A model generated the notes under the pieces. It was given only the letters and a program-made list of their open reading frames with translations. It was not told the origin of the DNA and made no database searches. The position numbers and the translations under genes were made by a program. From Aeromicrobium chenweiae (lineage in GTDB: Bacteria; Actinomycetota; Actinomycetes; Propionibacteriales; Nocardioidaceae), in the NCBI RefSeq assembly GCF_003065605.1, contig NZ_CP026952.1, forward strand, positions 3,472,001 through 3,536,000: 64,000 bases of DNA, read 5' to 3'. The first letter of the stretch is position 1. Every line of letters starts with the position of its first letter. Shown piece by piece: positions 9,579 to 20,950 of the stretch.

Positions 9579-12500
9579 TCACTCCAGGACGAGCAGGAGG
9601 TCGCCACCCTCGACCTGGCGGTGCTCGGAGATCACGAGGCGCACCACCGTCCCGGCGTTCGCGGTCGTGATCGACGCCTCCATCTTCATCGCCTCGATCG
9701 TGGCCACGGTCTGACCCGCCACCACGACGTCGCCCTCGGCGACGAGCGCATGGACGACACCGGCGAACGGCACCGCGACGTGCTGGGCGTTGCGGGTGTC
9801 GGCCTTCTCGGCGGCTGCGACCTTGGAGTCCACCGAGCGGTCGCGCACCTGGGTCGGCCGGAGCTGACCGTTGATCGTGCCGAGGACGTTGCGGACTCCG
9901 CGCTCGTCCGCCTCGCCGATGGCCTCGACGCCGAACAGCAGAAGATTCCCTTCCGAGACCTCGACCTCGGTCTCCTCACCCGACCGCATGCCGTAGAGGA
10001 ACGCCTCGGTGGGCACCGCGCTCAGGTCGCCGTACTCGGCACGCGCCTGGTCGAAGTCCTGCGTCGGCCCCGGGAACAGCAGCCGGTTGAGGGTGTGGCG
10101 GCGGTCCACCGCGAGGCCGTCGCGGTCCTGGTCGGACAGCTCCTCGACCCGCGTCCTGACCGAGCGTCCCTCCAGCGCCTTGGTCCGGAACGGCTCGGGC
10201 CAGCCGCCGGGCGGGTCCCCGAGCTCCCCGGAGAGAAAGCCGATCACGGACTCGGGGATGTCGAACGACGCCGGGTCGTCCGCGAACGCCTCGGGGTCGG
10301 CACCCACCGCGACGAGGTGCAGGGCCAGGTCGCCGACCACCTTGGACGAGGGGGTCACCTTGACGACGTTGCCGAGGATGTCGTTGGCCGCGGCGTACAT
10401 GTCCTCGATCTGCTCGAACTTCTCCCCCAGGCCCAGGGCGATCGCCTGCTGGCGCAGGTTGGACAGCTGCCCACCGGGGATCTCGTGGCGGTAGACCCGC
10501 CCGGTCGGCGCCGGCAGACCGGACTCGAACGGCGCGTAGAGGCGCCGGGTGGCCTCCCAGTACGGCTCCAGCGCGTTGACGGCCGCGATGTCGAGCCCCG
10601 TCGTGCGCTCGGAGTGATCGGTCGCCGCGACCAGCGCGGACATCGGCGGCTGCGACGTCGTGCCGGCCAGCGCGGCGGAGGCGGCGTCCACCGCGTCGAC
10701 ACCGGCCTCGATCGCCGCGACGAGCGTCGCGAGCTGGCCACCCGGGGTGTCGTGCGTGTGCAGGTGCACGGGCAGGTCGAACCGCTCACGCAGGCCGCGC
10801 ACGAGCGTCCGGGCTGCCGGCGCCCGCAGCAGGCCGGCCATGTCCTTGATCGCCAGGACGTGGGCGCCGGCGTCGACGATGCGCTCGGCGAGGTCCAGGT
10901 AGTAGTCCAGCGTGTAGAGCGTCTCCCCCGGGTCGGACAGGTCGCCGGTGTAGCAGAGCGCGACCTCCGCGACCGCCGTGCCGGTGGCCCGGACCGCCTC
11001 GATCGCGGGGCGCATCTGGTCGACGTCGTTGAGCGCGTCGAAGATGCGGAAGATGTCGATGCCGGTCGCGGCGGCCTCGGCGACGAACGCGTCGGTGACC
11101 TCGGTCGGGTACGGCGTGTAGCCGACCGTGTTGCGACCGCGCAGGAGCATCTGCAGACAGATGTTGGGCGCCGCCTCGCGCATCGCCGCGAGCCGGTCCC
11201 ACGGGTCCTCCTTGAGGAACCGCAGCGCGACGTCGTACGTCGCCCCGCCCCAGGCCTCGATCGAGAGCAGCTGCGGCGTCATCCGGGCGACGTACGGCGC
11301 GACCTGCACCAGGTCACGGGTCCGCACGCGCGTCGCCAGCAGCGACTGGTGCGCGTCGCGGAACGTGGTGTCGGTGACCCCGACCGTGTCGCGCTGGCGC
11401 AGGGCAGCCGCGAAGCCGTCGGGCCCCAGCTCGGCGAGCAGCTGACGCGAGCCGTCCGGCGCCGCTGCCGTCAGGTCCAGCTGCGGCAGCTTCGATACCG
11501 GGTCGACAGTGGTCGGCGAGGTGCCGTGCGGCTTGTTGACCGTGACGTCCGCGAGCCAGGACAGGATCTTGCCGGCGGGGTCGGCGGCACCGTGCGCCTG
11601 CAGCAGGGCGGGGTGCTCCTCGATGAACGACGTGGTGACCCGGCCCGCGCGGAAGTCCGGGTCGGCCAGCAGCCCCTGCAGGAAGCCGATGTTGGTCGAC
11701 ACCCCACCCACGTGGAACTCGCTCAGGGCGCGCTCCGCGCGGGTCACCGCGGCCTCGAAGTCGCGACCACGACAGGTCAGCTTGGACAGCATCGAGTCGA
11801 AGTGCGGGCTGACCACGGCCCCGGTGAACGCGGTGCCGCCGTCGAGGCGCACGCCCGGACCACCCGGTGAGCGGTACGACGTGATGGTGCCGGTGTCGGG
11901 GCGGAACCCGTTGGCCGGGTCCTCGGTCGTGATCCGGCACTGCAGGGCGAAACCGCGGGCAGTGATGGAGTCCTGGACGTCCAGGCCGAGGTCGACGAGC
12001 GTCGCGCCCGCCGCGATCTCCATCTGTGCCTGCACCAGGTCGACACCGGTGACCTCCTCGGTCACGGTGTGCTCGACCTGGATCCGCGGGTTCATCTCGA
12101 TGAACACGTAGCGGTGGTCCGCGCCGAGCAGGAACTCCACCGTGCCGGCGCACGAGTAGCCGATCGACTCCGCGAACCGCACCGCGTCGGCGCACATCGC
12201 CTCCCGGACCTCGACCGGCAGGTGCGGTGCGGGGGCGATCTCCACGACCTTCTGGTGGCGACGCTGCACCGAGCAGTCCCGCTCCCGCAGATGAACCACT
12301 GAGCCGACGGAGTCGGCAAGAACCTGCACCTCGATGTGCCGGGCGTCCACCACGGCTTCCTCGATGAAGCAGGTCGGGTCGCCGAACGCCCCGTCGGCCT
12401 CGCGCATCGCGGCCTCGATCGACTCACGCAGCCGTGCGGGATCGTCCACCTTGCGCATGCCGCGGCCACCGCCGCCGGCCACCGCCTTGACGAACAACGG

Positions 12501-12968
12501 GTACGTCAGCGCATCCGAGCTCGCCACGAGCTCGTCGACGTCGGCGGACGGCTCGACCGACCTGAGCGTCGGGACGCCGGCCGACCGCGCAGCAGCGATC
12601 GCCGACGCCTTGTTGCCAGTCAGCTCCAGCACCTCGCGCGACGGCCCGATGAACGTGATGCCCGCCTGCTCGCAGGCCTCCGCGAGGTCGGGGTTCTCGG
12701 ACAGGAAGCCGTACCCCGGGTAGATCGCGTCGGCCCCTGCAGCCACCGCCGCAGCGACGATGCCCTCGGGGTCGAGGTAGGCCCGCACGGGGTGGCCGCG
12801 CTCGCCGATCTCGTACGCCTCGTCGGCGCGGACACGGTGCTCGGACCCGCGGTCCTCGTAGGGGAACACCGCGACGGTCTGGGCGCCCAGCTCGTGGGCG
12901 GCGCGGATCGCGCGGATCGCGATCTCCCCACGGTTGGCGACGAGAATCTTCTGGAACAACGGGGGCAT
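9579..12968 (-). CDS. pyc: Pyruvate carboxylase
   Basis: Biotin enzyme converting pyruvate to oxaloacetate, the anaplerotic entry to the TCA cycle. 1129 residues, the usual single-chain length: biotin carboxylase at about 5-450 (KILVANRGEIAIRA, VAGGGGRGMRKV, FIEMNPRIQVEHTVTEE), carboxyltransferase at about 530-830 (TTFRDAHQSLLATR, LHTHDTPGG), a conserved PYC/OADA region, and a biotinyl domain with EAMKMEAS (biotin Lys about 1095). Start note: for the ATG at 12968 the AAGG sits directly against the start codon, whereas an in-frame TTG at 12959 has AAGGA at ideal spacing and would give the family-like N-terminus LFQKILVANRG. Confidence 0.96.
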   Translation of the reverse strand: MPPLFQKILVANRGEIAIRAIRAAHELGAQTVAVFPYEDRGSEHRVRADEAYEIGERGHPVRAYLDPEGIVAAAVAAGADAIYPGYGFLSENPDLAEACEQAGITFIGPSREVLELTGNKASAIAAARSAGVPTLRSVEPSADVDELVASSDALTYPLFVKAVAGGGGRGMRKVDDPARLRESIEAAMREADGAFGDPTCFIEEAVVDARHIEVQVLADSVGSVVHLRERDCSVQRRHQKVVEIAPAPHLPVEVREAMCADAVRFAESIGYSCAGTVEFLLGADHRYVFIEMNPRIQVEHTVTEEVTGVDLVQAQMEIAAGATLVDLGLDVQDSITARGFALQCRITTEDPANGFRPDTGTITSYRSPGGPGVRLDGGTAFTGAVVSPHFDSMLSKLTCRGRDFEAAVTRAERALSEFHVGGVSTNIGFLQGLLADPDFRAGRVTTSFIEEHPALLQAHGAADPAGKILSWLADVTVNKPHGTSPTTVDPVSKLPQLDLTAAAPDGSRQLLAELGPDGFAAALRQRDTVGVTDTTFRDAHQSLLATRVRTRDLVQVAPYVARMTPQLLSIEAWGGATYDVALRFLKEDPWDRLAAMREAAPNICLQMLLRGRNTVGYTPYPTEVTDAFVAEAAATGIDIFRIFDALNDVDQMRPAIEAVRATGTAVAEVALCYTGDLSDPGETLYTLDYYLDLAERIVDAGAHVLAIKDMAGLLRAPAARTLVRGLRERFDLPVHLHTHDTPGGQLATLVAAIEAGVDAVDAASAALAGTTSQPPMSALVAATDHSERTTGLDIAAVNALEPYWEATRRLYAPFESGLPAPTGRVYRHEIPGGQLSNLRQQAIALGLGEKFEQIEDMYAAANDILGNVVKVTPSSKVVGDLALHLVAVGADPEAFADDPASFDIPESVIGFLSGELGDPPGGWPEPFRTKALEGRSVRTRVEELSDQDRDGLAVDRRHTLNRLLFPGPTQDFDQARAEYGDLSAVPTEAFLYGMRSGEETEVEVSEGNLLLFGVEAIGEADERGVRNVLGTINGQLRPTQVRDRSVDSKVAAAEKADTRNAQHVAVPFAGVVHALVAEGDVVVAGQTVATIEAMKMEASITTANAGTVVRLVISEHRQVEGGDLLLVLE

Positions 12969-12981
12969 CCTTGCTCAGAGG

Positions 12982-13009
12982 GTCCGAGCCCACAATGTAG
13001 CGGTCGGAC
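12982..13009 (-). promoter_or_regulatory. Putative pyc promoter with inverted repeat around the -10
   Basis: On the minus strand TACATT (12999 to 12994) fits the TANNNT -10 pattern upstream of pyc. It is bracketed by GTCCGA (12982-12987) and TCGGAC (13004-13009), a 6-bp inverted repeat with 16 nt between, which could be an operator or a weak stem. No -35 is obvious. Confidence 0.4.
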
Positions 13010-13034
13010 GCCGGTCGGGGCCCCGAGGGGCGGC

Positions 13035-13952
13035 TCAGGTCCTGGCTCGTCCCTGGCCGGCCTGGTGGACGAGGCGCAGACGGCGCGACGACCGTCGGAT
13101 CGTGAGCCGCTGGCCCCAGGACAGGGACATCGAGTCGGCCTCGATGCCGTCGCCGAAGCACACCAGCCGATCGGACTCGACCGCGACGACGAGGGAGCCC
13201 GCGTCCGGGACGATCCCCTCCGTGAACGTCGTGCCCGTCGCGGGCGAGGGCCAGGCCTCCCGCACGAACCAGCACAGCTCGGGCGACGTCGGCAGCGGGA
13301 GCGGCAGCTCGCTGCGTCGCTCCTGCCAGCTCGACCGCAGCCAGCCCGTGGCCCCGGTCCCCGTTCCCGCGAGGATGCCGGAGGAGGAGTGCCGCTCCTG
13401 GCGGCCGTCGGCCTGGATCACGTAGCGCGCGGACTGGTGGCTCGGATGACCGATGAACAGCTCGTTGAGCGCACGGAGCTCCTGGCCGTCGTCCGTCACC
13501 GCCTCCACCATCGTGCGGTCCTCGAGCACCGCGGCACCGCGCCCGAGGGCGGTCAGCACCGCGCTCACGGAGGCGGGGGCATGGGGCACGAGGATGCCCG
13601 GGTTCCAACGCGGCTCCGGGTTGACGCCGACAACCGGCTGGCCGGACAGGTACTTCGCGACGTTGGCCACCAGACCGTCCTGACCGACCGCGACGACGAC
13701 GTCCTCCGGCCCGAAGACGAACCGGTCGAGCTCGTCCCGCTCGACCTCGACCCGCCGCCAGTGCACCGGTAGGCCGGCCGACACCTCGCTCATCGCAGTG
13801 GCCAGCGCGACGTGGCGCTGCTGCACCTCCGCGATGTCGCGGCCCCGCTGGGCCAGGTAGAACTCGGCCTGGCCGTGCGTGCCGTGCCGGGCCAGCAGGT
13901 CGTCGTACTCGGAACGGCGGTGCACGACGACGGCGCGGGGCCGCAGGCTCAC
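13035..13952 (-). CDS. NAD kinase-like protein (ATP-NAD kinase/diacylglycerol kinase fold)
   Basis: 305 residues with the layout of NAD kinases: a nucleotide-binding turn VVVAVGQDGLVANVAKYL where the usual GGDG is GQDG (90-93), a conserved VVGVNPEP, an NE pair (163-164), and the glycine-rich SSGILAGTGTGATGW (190-204) corresponding to the family's TGSTAY-like loop. A phosphotransferase on NAD or a related nucleotide is plausible, but the altered GGDG and long N-terminus mark it as a divergent branch, so activity is unproven. Its start overlaps the end of the SPFH gene by four bases (GTGA), implying joint expression. Confidence 0.7.
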   Translation of the reverse strand: MSLRPRAVVVHRRSEYDDLLARHGTHGQAEFYLAQRGRDIAEVQQRHVALATAMSEVSAGLPVHWRRVEVERDELDRFVFGPEDVVVAVGQDGLVANVAKYLSGQPVVGVNPEPRWNPGILVPHAPASVSAVLTALGRGAAVLEDRTMVEAVTDDGQELRALNELFIGHPSHQSARYVIQADGRQERHSSSGILAGTGTGATGWLRSSWQERRSELPLPLPTSPELCWFVREAWPSPATGTTFTEGIVPDAGSLVVAVESDRLVCFGDGIEADSMSLSWGQRLTIRRSSRRLRLVHQAGQGRART

Positions 13953-14962
13953 TCCGTCACCGTCTCCCGCCCGTCACCCAGCCGGTCCAGCAGCGGCGCC
14001 AGCAGCTCCGGGGTCAGGCTCAGGTGCGTGAGGGGCGGGACGTTCGCGGCGAGCTCGCGCAGCGCGAGGGCCAGCAGCTTGCTCTGGTCCACGTCGCCGT
14101 ACGCCGCGAACTTGGCGGCCTCGGCCGTCGCGTCGGCGGCGCCGAGCTCCCGCGTGCGGTCGGCGTCCGCCTTCGCCATGAGGCCCTGGCGCTCGGCCTT
14201 CGCCGTGGTCGCGATCTTGTCCGCCTCCGCCTGCTCGCTCGCCCGCCTGCGCTCGTTCTGCCCCCGCTGGGCGACGAGCTCCTCCTCGCGGCGGGCCAGC
14301 TCGATCTGGTTGGTCAGCTCGTTCTCGGCGATGGCCCGCTCGTTCTCGACCGCCACCGCGCGCCGCTCGAACGTCGCCCGATCGGCCTCCTGCTGCACCC
14401 GCTCACGCGTGGGGGTCTGCAGGGCGCGCTCGAGATCGGCCTCGGCACGGATCGCGACGACCCGGACGTCGGTGACCGACAGTCCCCGCTCGACCAGGCG
14501 CTGGTCGTCGGCGAGCTGCTCGGCCACCCGCTGGCGCACCGGGCCGATGCCGTGGGCCAGGGCCTCCGCCAACGAGACCCCTGCCAGGTACTCCAGGGCG
14601 GGCTGCTGCGCCAGCTCGGTGAGCAGGCCACCCAGCCGCTCGAGGGGGCGGGCGTTCCAGTCGCCGGTGCGCGGGTTGACGCCGAAGTCGATGCGGGTCG
14701 CAGCCACGGCGGGGTCCGAGACCCGGTAGGTCACGGTCGCCTGGACCGAGACGAGCTGGAAGTCAGACGTCCGCGCCTGGAACATCAGCGCCTGCTCGCG
14801 GTCGTCCAACGGGACCTCCGCCAGCGCCGCCGTGCTCGGTCGGAACCAGAAGGAGACACCAGCACCCGACCGCTTCACCGCACCGCCGCGCAGCTGGAGG
14901 ACGAACGACGTCGGGTCCGAGCGCAGGTGGTGGACGAACGGTCGCCTGGTGATGTCAGCCAT
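13949..14962 (-). CDS. SPFH/Band 7 (stomatin-like) domain protein
   Basis: 337 residues. An SPFH/Band 7 domain spans about 20-195 (VPLDDREQALMFQARTSDF, VQATVTYRVSDP, GLSVTDVRVVAIRAEADLE), followed by a long charged coiled coil rich in Ala, Glu and Arg (about 195-285) and a C-terminal tail. There is no N-terminal signal or clear membrane anchor, only a short hydrophobic stretch. SPFH proteins form oligomeric scaffolds on membranes. The only obvious partner is the translationally coupled NAD-kinase-like gene downstream. Function unknown. Confidence 0.85.
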   Translation of the reverse strand: MADITRRPFVHHLRSDPTSFVLQLRGGAVKRSGAGVSFWFRPSTAALAEVPLDDREQALMFQARTSDFQLVSVQATVTYRVSDPAVAATRIDFGVNPRTGDWNARPLERLGGLLTELAQQPALEYLAGVSLAEALAHGIGPVRQRVAEQLADDQRLVERGLSVTDVRVVAIRAEADLERALQTPTRERVQQEADRATFERRAVAVENERAIAENELTNQIELARREEELVAQRGQNERRRASEQAEADKIATTAKAERQGLMAKADADRTRELGAADATAEAAKFAAYGDVDQSKLLALALRELAANVPPLTHLSLTPELLAPLLDRLGDGRETVTE

Positions 14963-15023
14963 GGGGCCCCCTGGGAGAAGTGCGGTGCGGACCCAGTCTG
15001 CCTGTCTCCAAGCACGTCCGAGA

Positions 15024-15051
15024 CGTCGGGCGGCGGTGAGGCCGCCCGACG
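15024..15051 (-). terminator. Hairpin terminator downstream of the RDD gene
   Basis: CGTCGGGCGGC pairs with GCCGCCCGACG around the six-base loop GGTGAG: an 11-bp stem directly after the RDD-family stop. It separates that gene from the SPFH gene. No T-tract follows, as is common in high-GC actinobacteria. Confidence 0.7.
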
Positions 15052-15055
15052 CGTC

Positions 15056-15523
15056 TCAGACCTTGTACGAACGCGACGAGACGATCATGTCGGCGAAGGT
15101 CCGGTTCTCCTTGTCCCACAGCGGCCAGAGATAGCCCAGACCGCACGGCAGGCTGTCCAGGATGTGCAGCAGGGAGCGACCGAAGCTGAGCCCGGCCCCG
15201 ATGGGCTGGGTCGTCCCGGCACGGTAGATCGCGATGCCGACGGCCTTCTTGCCGATCGACTGCCCCGTGGTGCCCTGCAGGTACACGGTGTTCGCGATGA
15301 AGTAGATGAGCGCGAGCCCGTAGTACAGGGCGGCCCCGGCGCCCTTGAGCTGGAACGAGGAGCTGCCGTCGGAGGTCTCGGCCGTGCCGAACAGCAATGC
15401 CGCGAGGAAGAAGACCACGACGGTGGGGATCGCGTCGATGAGGGTCGCGGCCACGCGCAGGCCCCAGCTCGCGAAGGGCTGGCTGGTGGAGGCCTGGGGT
15501 GGTGCGCCGTACGGATTGGTCAT
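15056..15523 (-). CDS. RDD family membrane protein
   Basis: 155 residues. A short Pro/Gln/Ser-rich N-terminus is followed by an RDD domain: SWGLRVAATLIDAIPTVVVFFLAALLF (first helix with the Arg and Asp that name the family), a second helix YYGLALIYFIANTVYLQ, the TGQSIGKKAVGI loop and a terminal LWDKENRTFADMIVSS. Three hydrophobic segments. RDD proteins are poorly characterised; some are ion antiporters. The ATG at 15523 is chosen for the upstream GGAG and the typical MTNPYG start; an in-frame codon at 15589 would add an unlikely 22 residues. Confidence 0.85.
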   Translation of the reverse strand: MTNPYGAPPQASTSQPFASWGLRVAATLIDAIPTVVVFFLAALLFGTAETSDGSSSFQLKGAGAALYYGLALIYFIANTVYLQGTTGQSIGKKAVGIAIYRAGTTQPIGAGLSFGRSLLHILDSLPCGLGYLWPLWDKENRTFADMIVSSRSYKV

Positions 15524-15623
15524 GGGAGCTCCAGGTTCGGGAGTGATGTCGACCACACCGTAGCGATACCCGGCCCCGCAGCGCAGCACATTCGCCGCGT
15601 CGGCGGCGTGACGCGAAAGGCTC

Positions 15624-16031
15624 TCAGCGACGCATCCTGCGCCAGATCACCAGCTGGTTGTCGGCGATCACTGCCGGCAGGTTCTGCGGCAGCTTCGACT
15701 GGGCGAGCTCGGCCTGCAGCTCGGCGACCTTCTCCTGCAGCGCGAGCACCTGGTTCTCGAGCTCGATGACCCGCTTGACGCCCTCGAGGCCCAGGCCTTC
15801 GGCGGTCAGCCGGGCGACCGTGCGCAGCAGCTCGATGTCACGCAGCGAGTAGCGCCGCCCACCGCCGCCCGTACGACCGGGGGCGACGAGGCCCAGCCGG
15901 TCGTACGTGCGCAGTGTCTGGGGGTGCAGCCCGGACAGCTCCGCGGCGACGCTGATCACGAACACCTTGGCCTCCGGGCCAGGGGGCTGGAAGCCGGGCC
16001 CCGATCCGCGCTTGCCGGCGTCCCCGGCCAT
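15624..16031 (-). CDS. hspR: HspR, MerR-family heat-shock repressor
   Basis: 135 residues. MerR-type winged helix at about 25-95 (VFVISVAAELSGLHPQTLRT then YDRLGLVAPGRTGGGGRRYS), then a coiled coil (ENQVLALQEKVAELQAELAQ) and a basic C-terminus. HspR represses the dnaK operon with DnaK as co-repressor in Streptomyces and mycobacteria; its position as last gene of dnaK-grpE-dnaJ-hspR is the classical one. The ATG at 16031 shares a base with the dnaJ stop; a GTG at 16034 is an equally possible start adding one residue. Confidence 0.94.
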   Translation of the reverse strand: MAGDAGKRGSGPGFQPPGPEAKVFVISVAAELSGLHPQTLRTYDRLGLVAPGRTGGGGRRYSLRDIELLRTVARLTAEGLGLEGVKRVIELENQVLALQEKVAELQAELAQSKLPQNLPAVIADNQLVIWRRMRR

Positions 16032-17173
16032 CACGACACCGCCTCGAACATCCCGTCACGCGGCGAGTCCGCGCCGCGCGCCTCACGGAACGCCTCGACC
16101 GCCGCCCGCTCCTCGTCGGTGAGCTGCTTGGGCACCTGCACCTCCACGGTCACGAGCAGGTCGCCCCGTCCGCCGGACCGGGTCGTCGCGCCCTTGCCGG
16201 TGGCGCGGAACGTGCGGCCCGTGGGCGTGCCGGCGGGCACCTTGATCCGCACCGGCGGGCCGTCCAACGTGGGCACCTGGATGTTCGCACCCAGCGCCGC
16301 CTCGTCGAAGGTCACCGGGACCGTGATCGTGAGGTGGTCCCCCTTGCGTCCGAACAGGCGGTGGGGCTCGACGTGCACGACCAGGTAGAGGTCCCCGTTC
16401 GCACCGCCGTTGTCGCCCTTGCCGCCCTTGCCCTTGAGCCGGATGCGCTGACCGTCCTTGACGCCCGCAGGCACCTTGACGTTGAGCGTGCGGCTCGTCG
16501 GCGCACGGCCGGAGCCGTGGCACGTCTCGCACGGGTGCTCGACGATGAGCCCCCGTCCGCGGCACAGGTCGCACGGCTCGGTCATCGCGAACACGCCACC
16601 GGCGGCCCCCGTCACCATGCCGCTGCCCTGGCACTTCGGGCACACCTTGGGCGTCGTGCCCGGCTTGGCGCCCGTGCCGTGGCAGGTCGTGCAGGGCTCG
16701 TCGCTCGTCATCCGCAACGGCAGCGTCGCGCCGTCCACGGCCTGCTCGAAGCTGATCGTCGCCTCGGTCTCGAGGTCGTCGCCCTTGCGTCCCTGCGGCC
16801 GCTGCCGGGTCCGTCCGCGGCCCCCGAAGAGGCCGCCGAACAGGTCGGACATGTCGAAGTCGGCCTGGGGGCCGGCCCCGCCCTGTGGGCGGAACCCGCC
16901 CCCGGAACCGAATCCGCCCGGAGCACCGCGGAACTGCCCGAACATGCTGCGCTGCTCGTCGTACTCCTTGCGCTTGTCCTTGGACGAGAGCACGGCGTAC
17001 GCCTCGGAGACCTCCTTGAAGCGCTCCTCAGCAGCCTTGTTGCCCGGATTGGAGTCGGGGTGGTTCTCTCGCGCCAGCTTGCGGTACGCCTTCTTGATCT
17101 CGTCCTGGCTTGCGTCCTTCTTGACCCCGAGGACCTTGTAGAAGTCCTTGGTCGCCCAGTCACTTGCTGCCAT
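16031..17173 (-). CDS. dnaJ: DnaJ (Hsp40) co-chaperone
   Basis: 380-residue class I DnaJ that stimulates the DnaK ATPase and delivers clients. J domain at about 10-75 with HPD at 38-40, a Gly/Phe-rich segment (about 82-115, [16 protein letters not shown]), four CxxCxGxG zinc repeats ([32 protein letters not shown]) and the C-terminal substrate-binding domains. Lies 20 nt downstream of grpE and overlaps hspR, so it is part of the heat-shock operon. Confidence 0.96.
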   Translation of the reverse strand: MAASDWATKDFYKVLGVKKDASQDEIKKAYRKLARENHPDSNPGNKAAEERFKEVSEAYAVLSSKDKRKEYDEQRSMFGQFRGAPGGFGSGGGFRPQGGAGPQADFDMSDLFGGLFGGRGRTRQRPQGRKGDDLETEATISFEQAVDGATLPLRMTSDEPCTTCHGTGAKPGTTPKVCPKCQGSGMVTGAAGGVFAMTEPCDLCRGRGLIVEHPCETCHGSGRAPTSRTLNVKVPAGVKDGQRIRLKGKGGKGDNGGANGDLYLVVHVEPHRLFGRKGDHLTITVPVTFDEAALGANIQVPTLDGPPVRIKVPAGTPTGRTFRATGKGATTRSGGRGDLLVTVEVQVPKQLTDEERAAVEAFREARGADSPRDGMFEAVS

Positions 17174-17193
17174 GTCCCCACCCCTCCTTTCCG

Positions 17194-20381
<3,188 letters not shown>

Positions 20382-20385
<4 letters not shown>

Positions 20386-20867
20386 GCCAGTCCCCCGACC
20401 CGGACGTCCTCGCGCGCACCATCCTCGGTGTGCTGTGGGAGACGACCGACCGCCAGGTGTCGCGCGAGATCGCGCACCTGGCGGACATCGCGGTCGACGC
20501 GAGTGACGACGGTACCCACGTCGCGCCGCCGGGACTGGCGATGCCGGCGTCCGGCTGCATCACCACGCACGTCACCGCGACGGCCCGGGACCACCCGGGA
20601 GTCGTCGAGGACATGCGCGTCGCGGTGTGGCCGGTGGCCGACGGCGGCGGCGACCCCGCGTTCGTCGTCACCCGGTCGGACACCGAGCTGACGCTGCCGG
20701 TCGCCCTCGCCGACGTCCACCCCGAGGTCACCGGCCACCTGCAGGCGCGGGTGAACGACTTCATCGCCGCGATCATCGCGCACATGGTGGCCGAGCTCGA
20801 CGTCAAGATGCAGCGGACGCACATCCGTGAGTCGCAGGGCGATCTCGCGGAGTACACGGAGGACTGA
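20382..20867 (+). CDS. Conserved hypothetical protein, family not recognised
   Basis: 161 residues, acidic and soluble, with no signal peptide or membrane segment. An N-terminal helix (DPDVLARTILGVLWETTDRQVSR) is followed by an alternating region (ITTHVTATARDHPGVVEDMRV, PAFVVTRSDTELTLPVALADVHPE) and a C-terminal helix (VNDFIAAIIAHMVAELDVKM). The GTG at 20382 is chosen because it overlaps the lipoprotein stop and has GGAAG about 7 nt upstream. Likely co-expressed with the lipoprotein. No function proposed. Confidence 0.7.
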
Positions 20868-20886
20868 GCTCCACCTCCGCACCCCA

Positions 20887-20934
20887 GACGACACCGGCGT
20901 CCCCACCCCTGAGGGTGAGGACGCCGGTGTCGTC
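20887..20934. terminator. Strong bidirectional hairpin terminator
   Basis: A 16-bp perfect stem (20887-20902 with 20919-20934, containing ACACCGGCGTCC and its complement) is extended, after one mismatch, by CACCC/GGGTG around a CTGA loop. It sits between the convergent ends of the unknown gene and the MMPL transporter. Confidence 0.85.
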
Positions 20935-20950
20935 GTGCCGCGTGGTCCGG

